From: Mycobacterium europaeum
GTDB lineage: Bacteria > Actinomycetota > Actinomycetes > Mycobacteriales > Mycobacteriaceae
Reading direction: 5' to 3'
DNA: 64,000 bases
NCBI RefSeq assembly: GCF_002102155.1
Contig: NZ_LQOU01000009.1
Span: 166,649 to 230,648 of the forward strand
A program made the translations under genes and the position numbers. A model generated the notes under the pieces. That model worked only from the letters and a program-made list of their open reading frames with translations, made no database searches and was not told the origin of the DNA. Below are positions 8,464 through 16,502 of this stretch, one piece after another (within the stretch, counting starts at the first letter, position 1; every line of letters starts with the position of its first letter).

Positions 8464-9261
8464 GTGGCAAAGCAAGCTACCGCCGACAAGCGTCAACGGC
8501 GCGAACGCGGTTCCATCAACCCCGATGACATCATCAGTGGCGCATTTGAACTCGCAGAACAGGTATCGATCGACAACTTGAGCATGCCGCTGCTGGGCAA
8601 ACATCTCGGCGTCGGTGTCACCAGCATTTACTGGTACTTCCGCAAGAAGGACGACTTGCTCAACGCGATGACCGACCGCGCATTGAGCAAGTATCGGTTC
8701 GCCACCCCCTACGTCGAGGCCAGCGACTGGCGCGAGACGTTGGCCAACCACGCGCGCCTGATGCGTAAAACCTTCATGGGCAACCCAATTCTGTGCGACC
8801 TGATTTTGATTCGCGCCGCGCTCAGCCCGAAGGCGGCGCGGCTGGGCGCCGAGGAGATGGAGAAGGCCATCGCCAACCTGGTCGAGGCCGGCCTGTCACC
8901 GGAGGACGCCTTCGACACCTACTCGGCGGTTTCTGTGCATGTCCGCGGCTCCGTGGTGCTGCAGCGGCTTTACGAGAAGAACCAATCCTCCGACGTGGGT
9001 GCGCGTGCCATCGAGGAGGCCGTCGCGATCGACCCCGAGAAGACCCCGCTGCTGGCCCAGGTAAGCCGGATCGGTCACCGGATCGGCGCTCCCGACGAAA
9101 CCAACTTCGAGTACGGCCTTCGCTGCATCCTCGATCACGCCAGCCGGTTGATCGAGGAGGGCAAAGGACCGAAAGGCGGCAAGACAGCGCCGTCCCGGCC
9201 ACGCAAGGCGGCCAAGTCGCCCGCGTCGCGCGCACGCACCAAGGCCCCGGCCGCACGCTAG
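8464..9261 (+). CDS. TetR-family transcriptional regulator
   Basis: This 265-residue protein has an N-terminal TetR helix-turn-helix at about residues 20-68, with the recognition region VTSIYWYFRKKDDLL. A helical ligand-binding domain follows, then a Lys/Ala/Pro/Arg-rich tail of about 30 residues that is unusual for the family and could add non-specific DNA binding. The GTG at 8464 is chosen because a GGAGGTG site ends six bases upstream; in-frame ATG at 8449 and GTG at 8404 are alternatives. It is divergent from the SDR/DapA-like operon and central to the catabolic region, so it is the best candidate to bind the recurrent 19-bp motif and to respond to an acyl-CoA or pathway intermediate. Confidence 0.88.
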   Translation: MAKQATADKRQRRERGSINPDDIISGAFELAEQVSIDNLSMPLLGKHLGVGVTSIYWYFRKKDDLLNAMTDRALSKYRFATPYVEASDWRETLANHARLMRKTFMGNPILCDLILIRAALSPKAARLGAEEMEKAIANLVEAGLSPEDAFDTYSAVSVHVRGSVVLQRLYEKNQSSDVGARAIEEAVAIDPEKTPLLAQVSRIGHRIGAPDETNFEYGLRCILDHASRLIEEGKGPKGGKTAPSRPRKAAKSPASRARTKAPAAR

Positions 9262-9275
9262 CCGGACTCCGATTA

Positions 9276-10169
9276 CTAGGCCTCGGGTTCCGGCACGTCG
9301 AAGTATTCGTCGCGGAGCCGGAACGCCTCCTTGGTCCCGTGCTGTGCGCGGGTCTTGACGAAGTTGAACTCCCCCGGCCCGAATTGCAGGTTGGTGCCAA
9401 AGGCGTGGAAGAGATAGCTCGCGACTTCCTCACCCTGGTATGCCTGGTTCTGTTCGACGAGGCGGAAAGCCTCCTTGGCGATGACCACCCCGTCGGCGGG
9501 CATCTTCGCTGCCTTCTCGGCCCAGTACCGCGCCCGCGCCGGGACGGCGGCGGAATCGCAGGTGTCGGTGAAGATTCCGAGGTGTTCGAGCTCGCCGGCC
9601 TCGACGATGTCGCCGGTCAGCAGCAGGCGCCGCGCCAGCACCGGGCCCAGCCGGTGGAAGAACATGTGCAGGCTGCCGAGCGCGGGGCCGAGGAAGCGGG
9701 TCGCCGGCATGCCGACCTTCGTGTCGCGCGCGATCACGGAGATGTCGGTCATCAGCGCCATCTCGAAGCCGCCGCCGAGCGCATAGCCGGTGATCTCGCC
9801 CACCGTGACCTTGGGAAAGCCCATGAAGTTGTGGTAGAAGCCAAAAGATTTGCGGTCCACGGTAAGTCGCCGGCGCTGACTGGGACGGCGCCGGCCCGAC
9901 GCGTCGCCGGGCGTGGTCTTGTCGCCGTACCAGCCATAGGCGTTGTTCATGTCGGCCCCGGTGGAGAAGACGCCGCCGGCGCCGCGCAACAGCACCACCG
10001 TGAGGTCGTCGTCTTCGGCCACCCGATCCAGACAGCGGGCGATAGCGTCGCGCATGGCGGCGTCGTAGGAGTTGCGTTGCGCCGGATTGTTCAGCGTGAT
10101 CGTGGCGATGCGGCGGTCGGGGTCCACCTCGAACAGCACGCGATCGTCCGAGGCGCTCGGGACTGTCAT
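9276..10169 (-). CDS. enoyl-CoA hydratase/isomerase family protein
   Basis: This 297-residue crotonase has the oxyanion segments VFSTGADMNN and TGYALGGGFEMALM. The Glu of GGGFEMA matches the first catalytic Glu of classical hydratases; the second position reads GMPATRFLGP and lacks Glu. The start at 10169 overlaps the stop of the upstream thioesterase-like gene by four bases (ATGA), which signals translational coupling. The next gene, on the plus strand, is the TetR regulator, whose stop is only 14 bp away. The reaction is probably hydration or isomerisation of an enoyl-CoA; the substrate is unknown. Confidence 0.85.
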   Translation of the reverse strand: MTVPSASDDRVLFEVDPDRRIATITLNNPAQRNSYDAAMRDAIARCLDRVAEDDDLTVVLLRGAGGVFSTGADMNNAYGWYGDKTTPGDASGRRRPSQRRRLTVDRKSFGFYHNFMGFPKVTVGEITGYALGGGFEMALMTDISVIARDTKVGMPATRFLGPALGSLHMFFHRLGPVLARRLLLTGDIVEAGELEHLGIFTDTCDSAAVPARARYWAEKAAKMPADGVVIAKEAFRLVEQNQAYQGEEVASYLFHAFGTNLQFGPGEFNFVKTRAQHGTKEAFRLRDEYFDVPEPEA

Positions 10170-10873
10170 GTGTCGGACTCCCTTCGCCGCCTGCCGAATT
10201 GGAATCCGGCCAGCCTTTCCGGCGGTGACGCCAGGGTGTTCACCTCGCCGGTGCACAGCACTTCACCGTCGGATAGCAGCCGTGCCGTCGATGCGATGCC
10301 GCGTTCGACCTGCGAGCGGTTGATGTCGAACCGCAGCTCGGTCAACACCGGTGTCGGCCGGCGGAACGTCACGACCAGCGACCGCGTCTTGCCGGAAAGC
10401 CCCGTCCCGCAATTGTGGTGCTGGATCACGCAGTCGAAGAAGACGCCCAGGAACCCGCCGTGCACCGATCCCGGCGGGCCCTCGTAGACCAGCGGGAAGT
10501 TGACTCGCCCGGTTGCCCGGTCGGCATCGAGGCGGTCGAACCGATACTCCGGAAAGCACGGGTTGTAGGCGCCGATGTCGGTGGCGTGGTCGAGATAGAC
10601 GCGCCGCGGATCGTCGGGGACGTCGCCGATTCGCGGCGCGTTGTCCACCGGGGCCGCGGCAGACAGTTCGCTCTCCCATTCCGCGAACTTCGCCACCATG
10701 GTGTCGACCGTGGGATGGGGATTTTCGAGCGCCAGCAGCAATGAGCTCAGCCGCCGCATGGCGCCGGCGGCGGCCATGGTCTGGGAGAGTGGCCGCTCGC
10801 CGAATCTGGCGGCACCTTGGCGCGTCGACTCCGGTCCGGTCCAGCCCTCCGCTCGCCCCTCCTGCACGGCCAT
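10166..10873 (-). CDS. hotdog-fold thioesterase-like protein (PaaI type)
   Basis: This 235-residue protein has a C-terminal hotdog domain in which GPPGSVHGGFLGVFFDCVI matches the PaaI-type helix motif HGG. A more variable N-terminal 100 residues precede it. PaaI-type proteins hydrolyse aromatic or medium-chain acyl-CoAs and are common safety valves in CoA-dependent catabolic pathways; some family members bind without hydrolysis. The start at 10873 follows AAAGGGAG. It is the first gene of a two-gene unit with the crotonase at 9276-10169 and is divergent from the crotonase/ligase operon starting at 11005, with the putative operator 10962-10980 between them. Confidence 0.75.
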   Translation of the reverse strand: MAVQEGRAEGWTGPESTRQGAARFGERPLSQTMAAAGAMRRLSSLLLALENPHPTVDTMVAKFAEWESELSAAAPVDNAPRIGDVPDDPRRVYLDHATDIGAYNPCFPEYRFDRLDADRATGRVNFPLVYEGPPGSVHGGFLGVFFDCVIQHHNCGTGLSGKTRSLVVTFRRPTPVLTELRFDINRSQVERGIASTARLLSDGEVLCTGEVNTLASPPERLAGFQFGRRRRESDT

Positions 10874-10961
10874 GCATCTCCCTTTTCGATCGGGTTCCGG
10901 CCCGGCTATTTCCGGCGGCCGCGTACCCTGCTAACTTATACAGCGTATCAATCGTATTGCC

Positions 10962-10980
10962 TACTGTATGGGTAACCGTA
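10962..10980. promoter_or_regulatory. putative operator, copy 3 of a shared 19-bp motif
   Basis: The sequence TACTGTATGGGTAACCGTA has the inverted repeat TACnGT-N7-ACnGTA and shares TACTGTAT with copy 1. It ends 24 bp before the GTG start at 11005 and sits between two divergent operons. A weaker related stretch, TACAGCGTATCAATCGTA, lies just upstream at 10939-10956. Confidence 0.5.
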
Positions 10981-11004
10981 ACGGCAGAAAGGCCGGATTC
11001 GACG

Positions 11005-11817
11005 GTGAGTCAGGAGGCCGACGCGGCCGGCGCCGACGGTTCGGTGACAGTGCGCCGGGACGGCGCGGTGCTGCGGATAGCGCTCGATCGCCCATCCCGG
11101 CGTAACTCGTTGAGCCAGAGCATGATCAGCGCATTGGTCGAGGCGCTCGCCGCTGCCGCCGCCGATGATTCGCTGCGCGCCGTGCACATCCGTGGCGGCG
11201 AGGACTTCTGCGCCGGAGTGGACTGGGTCGCCACCAACGACCGGCAGCGTCCCCGCGCCGGCGACCTGGTCCGGCGGATCCCCCATGCCGCTCATCGCGT
11301 GATCGAGCTCATCGCCGGCATCCAGTTGCCGGTGCTCTGCAGTGTGCGGGGATGGGCCGCCGGCTTCGGCTGCAACCTCGCGCTGGCAGCCGACTTCACC
11401 GTGGCCGCCACCGACGCGGTGTTCTGGGAGCCCTTCGTGGACCGGGGCTTCAGCCCCGATTCGGGCGCCACCTGGCTGCTGCCCCGGCTGGTGGGACTGG
11501 CGCGGGCCAGGCGAATGCTGCTGCTGGGCGAGAAGGTCAGCGCGCGGGATGCGGCCGATTGGGGATTGATCCACCAAGCGGTCGGCCCCTCCCAGCTCGA
11601 CGACGCGGCCGAGGACTTACTCGAGCGGCTCGCCTCCGGGCCGACGGTGGCGATCGGGCTGACCAAGCAGGCACTGGGCTTCGGCCACGACGCAACGCTG
11701 AGTCAGACCATGACCCAGGAGCTGTTCAATCTGGAACTGGCCTGCCGGACAGCGGATTTCAAAGAAGGTCTGGAAGCCTTCCGGCAACGACGCGGCCCGA
11801 AATTCCAGGGCCGGTGA
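11005..11817 (+). CDS. enoyl-CoA hydratase/isomerase family protein
   Basis: This 270-residue crotonase heads a six-gene plus-strand operon (three crotonases, three AMP-binding ligases). The oxyanion segments are DFCAGVDWV and RGWAAGFGCNLA. The first catalytic Glu position is Asn (GCNLA), while the later segment reads WEPFVDRGFSPDSG, which resembles PaaG-type isomerases that use Asp. A 1,2-epoxy or double-bond isomerase is therefore as likely as a hydratase. The GTG at 11005 gives the normal family N-terminus; the ribosome binding site is weak. The putative operator copy 3 overlaps the expected promoter. Confidence 0.82.
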   Translation: MSQEADAAGADGSVTVRRDGAVLRIALDRPSRRNSLSQSMISALVEALAAAAADDSLRAVHIRGGEDFCAGVDWVATNDRQRPRAGDLVRRIPHAAHRVIELIAGIQLPVLCSVRGWAAGFGCNLALAADFTVAATDAVFWEPFVDRGFSPDSGATWLLPRLVGLARARRMLLLGEKVSARDAADWGLIHQAVGPSQLDDAAEDLLERLASGPTVAIGLTKQALGFGHDATLSQTMTQELFNLELACRTADFKEGLEAFRQRRGPKFQGR

Positions 11818-11826
11818 GGGAGCAGG

Positions 11827-12639
11827 ATGCCTACTGACTCGTTCGACACCATCGACTACGACGTCGACGGGCATACCGCCACCATCACCCTGAATCGCCC
11901 GGACGCCCTCAACGCGCTCAGCCCGCACATGATCACCGAACTGCGGGCCGCCTATGAGGAGGCCGAGAACGACGACCGGGTGTGGCTCACCATCGTGACC
12001 GGCACCGGACGCGCGTTCTGCACGGGCGCCGACGTCAAGGCCATCCCCGAAGACGGCAAGGTGATCTACGAGCGCCCGTACCTGTCGACCTACGACCAAT
12101 GGGAGGCGCCGCAGGAGGGCACTCCACCGTTTCGCACGACCGCCAAGCCCGTACTCACCGCGGTCAATGGTCTGTGCTGTGGCGCCGGCATGGACTGGGT
12201 CACCACATCGGACATCGTGATCGCCTCGGAGCAAGCCACTTTCTTCGATCCGCACGTGAGCATCGGCCTGGTAGCGGGACGGGAGATGGTGCGGGTGTCG
12301 CGCGTGCTGCCCCGGTCCATTGCCCTGCGGATGGCGCTGATGGGCAAGCACGAGCGGATGAGCGCACAACGCGCCTACGAACTCGGATTGATCAGCGAAA
12401 TCGTCGAGCACGACCGGCTCCTGGAGCGGGCGCACGAGATAGCCGGCATCGTCAACTCCAATGCGCCGCTGGCGGTTCGGGGAACTCGGCTGGCCATCGT
12501 CAAGGGCCTCAATGTGCCGCTGCACGAAGCCGAGATCATGGCCGAGACGTTCCGCGAGCGGGTATTGCGCACCGAGGACGCGGCCGAGGGGCCGAAGGCC
12601 TTCGTGGAGAAGCGCAAGCCGGATTGGCAATGCCGATGA
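11827..12639 (+). CDS. enoyl-CoA hydratase/isomerase family protein
   Basis: This 270-residue crotonase follows the previous gene by 9 bp and has a GAGGGAGCAGG site. The substrate-binding segments are AFCTGADVKAI and NGLCCGAGMDWV. Neither classical catalytic Glu is kept: the positions read MDWVTTSD and FFDPHVSIGL. It is closely related to the next gene (both have FFDxHVSxGLV and GKHERMSA/GNDERVSA segments), so the two are tandem paralogues. The reaction is unknown; a hydrolase or lyase role is possible. Confidence 0.85.
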   Translation: MPTDSFDTIDYDVDGHTATITLNRPDALNALSPHMITELRAAYEEAENDDRVWLTIVTGTGRAFCTGADVKAIPEDGKVIYERPYLSTYDQWEAPQEGTPPFRTTAKPVLTAVNGLCCGAGMDWVTTSDIVIASEQATFFDPHVSIGLVAGREMVRVSRVLPRSIALRMALMGKHERMSAQRAYELGLISEIVEHDRLLERAHEIAGIVNSNAPLAVRGTRLAIVKGLNVPLHEAEIMAETFRERVLRTEDAAEGPKAFVEKRKPDWQCR

Positions 12640-13430
12640 CGTTCGAAACCATCGTCCTCGAGGTGGACGAGACCGACCGGGTCGCGACCATCACGCTGAA
12701 CCGGCCCAGACAGCTCAACGCGTTCAACCGCACCATGTGCGAGGAGATGGCCCGCGCCTGGCGCATGGTCAAACTCGACGATTCGGTCAACGCGGTGGTA
12801 TTGCGGGCGGCCGGTGACCGCGCGTTCAGCGCCGGCCTGGACGTCAAGACGGCCTACGGGCAGCCCGAAAACATCTGGAACCACGAGGATCCCGGCGAGG
12901 CGCTCAGCCCCAAGTGGCAGAAGATGTGGAAACCGGTCGTGTGCGCCGTTCGGGGCATCTGCACCGCGGGCGCGTTCTACTTCGTCAACGAATCCGATGT
13001 CGTCATCTGCTCGGAGGATGCGACGTTTTTCGACTCACACGTCTCCGCCGGCCTGGTGTGCGCATTGGAGCCGATCGGCCTGATGAGGCGCATCGGCCTG
13101 GGCGAGACGCTGCGCATCGTCCTGATGGGCAACGACGAGCGGGTCAGCGCCGGCACCGCGCTACGGATCGGATTGGTTTCGGAGGTCGTCCCCGCCGAGC
13201 GGCTCTGGGATCGTGCGCACGAAATCGCCGCGACCATCGCCGCGAAGCCGCCGACCGCAACGCAAGGCACGGTGAAGGCGATTTGGGAATCGCTCGACAA
13301 ACCGTATCGCGCGGCCATGGAGCAAGGGCTGATCTACACCCGCCTGGGCAATCCGCTCGGCACGGCGGAGCTCGCCGCCCAGAGGAACTCCGGCGGCGAA
13401 GGCGCCGAGGGCGGTCCGAAGACGCGCTGA
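12630..13430 (+). CDS. enoyl-CoA hydratase/isomerase family protein, paralogue of its neighbour
   Basis: This 266-residue crotonase overlaps the end of the previous gene; a second ATG at 12636 would give the typical ATGA coupling, and either start is possible. Oxyanion segments are AFSAGLDVKTA and RGICTAGAFYFV. The catalytic Glu positions read AFYFVNESD and FFDSHVSAGLV, so both are replaced, as in its upstream paralogue. Conservation of the same altered residues in two tandem copies suggests a defined non-hydratase activity or a heteromeric complex rather than decay. Confidence 0.85.
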   Translation: MPMTFETIVLEVDETDRVATITLNRPRQLNAFNRTMCEEMARAWRMVKLDDSVNAVVLRAAGDRAFSAGLDVKTAYGQPENIWNHEDPGEALSPKWQKMWKPVVCAVRGICTAGAFYFVNESDVVICSEDATFFDSHVSAGLVCALEPIGLMRRIGLGETLRIVLMGNDERVSAGTALRIGLVSEVVPAERLWDRAHEIAATIAAKPPTATQGTVKAIWESLDKPYRAAMEQGLIYTRLGNPLGTAELAAQRNSGGEGAEGGPKTR

Positions 13431-14908
13431 TGGCCCCGCACCCCCTCAGCCAACGCATCGCCGATGTCCTGGATCTGCGGCCAGACGCGCACGCCATCGA
13501 GTATGAGCGGCAATGGATCCCCTGGGCTCGCGTCAGCGCGTCGGCACGGCGCATCGCCGACCTGACCGCCGGCGCCGAGGTCGGGATGCTGCTGCGCAAC
13601 CGCCCGGGTCAGGTGGCGGCCTTCCTCGGGGTGTTGTTGGGCGGCGGCACCGTGGTCGTCATCAACCCCGCCCGTGGTGATGAGCGCACCCGCGCGGACA
13701 TCGCCGGGTTGCGGACGCCGCTGATCATCGGGGAGCACGACGACCTGACGGCGCTGGCGCCCCCGACGACGGGGATGACCGCCGTGCCGGTCCCGGGCCG
13801 GTTAGACGATTCCGAGGGTGACCGCGTGACGAATCCGCTCGTGGCGCCGGCCAACCCGCGGCCCGGCGTCGCGGTGCGCATGCTCACCAGCGGTACCACG
13901 GGACCGCCCAAACGAATCGACCTCGGCTACGACATGCTCGCGCGCAGTGTGATGGGCGCCGAGGCCGATCGCTCCCCGGCGCCCACGGAACTGCGGCGTG
14001 GAGTCGCGATCGTCAGCTCGCCGCTGGTGCACATCGGCGGCGTGTTCCGCGTGCTGCAATGCATCGCCGAGGCAAGGCCGTTTGCACTCCTCGAGCGATT
14101 CGAGCTGGATGCATGGGCCGACGCGGTACGCAGGCACCGGCCGCGCACGGTCTCGCTGGTACCGGCGGCCCTGCGGACGGTGTTGCACTCCGACGTGCCG
14201 CGGGCCGATCTGGCGAGCATCCGCGCCGTCACCTGCGGTACCGCCCCGCTGACGGCCGACGACGCCGACGCCTTCACCGACAGGTACGGCATTCCGGTGC
14301 TGACCTCCTACGCGGCAACGGAATTCGGCGGGGGGGTCGCCGGCTGGACCCTGCCCGATTACGAGCGGTACTGGGCCGCCAAACGGGGCAGCGTCGGTCG
14401 CGCCAACCCCGGGGCACAGCTGCGGGTGGTGACTGAGGACGGCGCGCCGCTCGGACCCGACCAGGTCGGTCTGCTCGAAGTCAAGCCGAGCCAGCTGGGG
14501 CCGTCGGCCCGGTGGATGCGGACCACGGATATGGCGCGCATCGACGCGGACGGCTTCCTCTGGATCGTCGGGCGCGCCGACCAGGCGATCATCCGCGGAG
14601 GGTTCAAGGTGATGCCCGACGACGTCCGCTCCGCCCTGGAGAGCCACCCCGCGGTGGCCGGCGCCGCCGTCGTCGGGCGAGCCGACGAGCGCCTGGGCGC
14701 GACGCCGGTCGCCGTGGTGGAGCTGCGCGAGCCCGGCTCCACCGAACCCGTGGCGCTCGTGGAATACCTGCGAACGCGGCTGGCGCGCTACGAGATTCCC
14801 ACCGAGATCGCCGTCGTCGACGCCATCCCCCGGACACCGTCGGGCAAAGCCGACCTGGGCGCGGTCCAGCGTTTCTTCAGCGCATCCCACGGCGATCATG
14901 CCCGTTGA
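13430..14908 (+). CDS. AMP-binding acyl-CoA synthetase-like protein
   Basis: This 492-residue ANL-superfamily ligase has the P-loop MLTSGTTGPPKR, the adenine motif TSYAATEFGG, the hinge IVGRADQAIIRGGFKV and the C-terminal catalytic Lys in TPSGKADLG. It is shorter than typical FadD proteins, with a reduced N-terminal domain. Its ATG shares one base with the stop of the upstream gene (TGATG). It should activate a carboxylic acid as a CoA thioester. With the two following ligases it forms an unusual run of three AMP-forming enzymes in one operon. Confidence 0.82.
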   Translation: MAPHPLSQRIADVLDLRPDAHAIEYERQWIPWARVSASARRIADLTAGAEVGMLLRNRPGQVAAFLGVLLGGGTVVVINPARGDERTRADIAGLRTPLIIGEHDDLTALAPPTTGMTAVPVPGRLDDSEGDRVTNPLVAPANPRPGVAVRMLTSGTTGPPKRIDLGYDMLARSVMGAEADRSPAPTELRRGVAIVSSPLVHIGGVFRVLQCIAEARPFALLERFELDAWADAVRRHRPRTVSLVPAALRTVLHSDVPRADLASIRAVTCGTAPLTADDADAFTDRYGIPVLTSYAATEFGGGVAGWTLPDYERYWAAKRGSVGRANPGAQLRVVTEDGAPLGPDQVGLLEVKPSQLGPSARWMRTTDMARIDADGFLWIVGRADQAIIRGGFKVMPDDVRSALESHPAVAGAAVVGRADERLGATPVAVVELREPGSTEPVALVEYLRTRLARYEIPTEIAVVDAIPRTPSGKADLGAVQRFFSASHGDHAR

Positions 14909-16502
14909 CACCGCGACCGTCGGCGAGGTCCTGAAACATCAGGCCCGTTCGCGGGGCGACCACCCTCTGCTCGTCTGCGACGAGGACCGGATCAGTTACA
15001 GCGACGCCGAGGCCCGCTCGGGCGAGCTGGCCCGCGGCCTGATCGCCGCCGGCGCGGGTAAGGGCACCCACGTGGGCCTGCTCTATCCCAACGGCCCGGA
15101 GTTCGTTGTCGCGATGTTGGCCGCGGCCCGGGTCGGCGCCGTGGTGGTCCCGTTCTCCACATTCGTCACCGCCCGCGAATTGCGCGAGCAACTGCTCGAC
15201 AGCGACGTCGAAATCCTGCTGAGCGCGCCGTCTTTCCGCACGCATGACTACGTGCAACGGCTCGAGCAGCTGCTGTCGGATCCCGACTTCGAATCCGACC
15301 GCCGGTTGTTCTCGCCGGCCACACCACAACTGCGGCAGGTCGGCATCAGCTACCGCCCCGATGCGGTGCGGCGCGTCCGCGACATCGGCCGGTTCTACCG
15401 GCTGGCCGCCACCGTGGACCGCGAGCTGTTGGCGGCGACCCAGGACGACGTCCGCGGTTGCGATCCCCTGGCCATCGTCTACACGTCGGGCTCCACCAGC
15501 TCCCCCAAGGGTGCGGTGCACACCCACGCCGGGCTACTGGGACATCAGCGCAATCTCAACGAGATTCGCGGTCTCACGCCGGACGACAAGCTGTTCTGCA
15601 ATTCCCCCTTCTTCTGGATCGGCGGCTTCGCGTTCGGGCTGCTCGCCACGTTGGTCGCCGGTTCGACGCTGGTGTGCTCCAACGCGAGCGATGCCGGTGA
15701 GACGCTCGACGTGCTGGAAGCCGAACGACCCACCATGACCAACGGGTTCAGCGCCGGGATCGCTCACCTGACCGATCACCGAAGCTTCCCGCAACGCGAC
15801 CTGTCATCGATGCGGCGGGGCAACCTGTACCCGATCATGGCGCCCGGAGTTCGACCGGCCGACCCGGAGCTGCGGCACAACATGCTAGGCATGACCGAAG
15901 CCGGCAGCGTCGTGCTGCTCAGCGGCGACGAAACCGATCAACCCGAGATTCGGCGCGGGTCGTTCGGCAAGCCGGCACCCGGCTTCGACACCAAGGTCAT
16001 CGACACCGAAACCGGGGAAACGGTGGCGGCAGGCGATGCCGGCGAACTGTGCATCCGCGGACCGTATCTGATGCAGCGCTACTACGGACGCAGCCGCGAG
16101 GAGTGCTTCGATGCCGACGGCTGGTTCCACAGCGGCGATTTGGTGCGTGTCGACGCCGACGGATTCTTCTACTACCTCGGCCGGCTCGGCACGATGATCA
16201 AGACGGCCGGCGCCAACGTCTCGGCGGCCGAAGTCGAACGGGCCATCGCCAGGGTCACCGGCGGGCTGACGGCCCACGTCGTGGGCGTCCCCGATGCCCG
16301 GCGCGGCCAGCTCGTCGCGGCGGCCGTGGTGGTTCCGGACGGCGCCGCCTTCGACGCGGCGGCGTTACGCGACCGGCTGAAGGCGGAACTGTCCTCCTAC
16401 AAGATCCCCCGGCGCTTCGTCGCCGTGCCGCGCTCCCAGCTCCCGTTGCTGTCCAGCGGCAAAGTGGACATGCGACGTCTGAGGGACCTCCTCGATGCCT
16501 GA
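14898..16502 (+). CDS. AMP-binding acyl-CoA synthetase (paralogue A)
   Basis: This 534-residue ligase overlaps the previous gene by 11 bp. The P-loop reads YTSGSTSSPKG, in which the usual second Gly is Ser; the motif NMLGMTEAGS, hinge LGRLGTMIKTAGANVS and the Lys of SSGKVDMRRL are present. It shares long segments with the next gene (PFFWIGGFAFGLLATLVAG against PFFWVGGFGSGILSTLLAG), so they arose by tandem duplication. It probably activates the acid substrate of the pathway or a shortened intermediate. Confidence 0.85.
   Translation: MPVDTATVGEVLKHQARSRGDHPLLVCDEDRISYSDAEARSGELARGLIAAGAGKGTHVGLLYPNGPEFVVAMLAAARVGAVVVPFSTFVTARELREQLLDSDVEILLSAPSFRTHDYVQRLEQLLSDPDFESDRRLFSPATPQLRQVGISYRPDAVRRVRDIGRFYRLAATVDRELLAATQDDVRGCDPLAIVYTSGSTSSPKGAVHTHAGLLGHQRNLNEIRGLTPDDKLFCNSPFFWIGGFAFGLLATLVAGSTLVCSNASDAGETLDVLEAERPTMTNGFSAGIAHLTDHRSFPQRDLSSMRRGNLYPIMAPGVRPADPELRHNMLGMTEAGSVVLLSGDETDQPEIRRGSFGKPAPGFDTKVIDTETGETVAAGDAGELCIRGPYLMQRYYGRSREECFDADGWFHSGDLVRVDADGFFYYLGRLGTMIKTAGANVSAAEVERAIARVTGGLTAHVVGVPDARRGQLVAAAVVVPDGAAFDAAALRDRLKAELSSYKIPRRFVAVPRSQLPLLSSGKVDMRRLRDLLDA

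Noticed and set aside
8793..10487. Plus-strand open frame of 564 codons spanning the TetR end and the crotonase
   Set aside because: It crosses two well-supported genes in other frames and has no recognisable domain.
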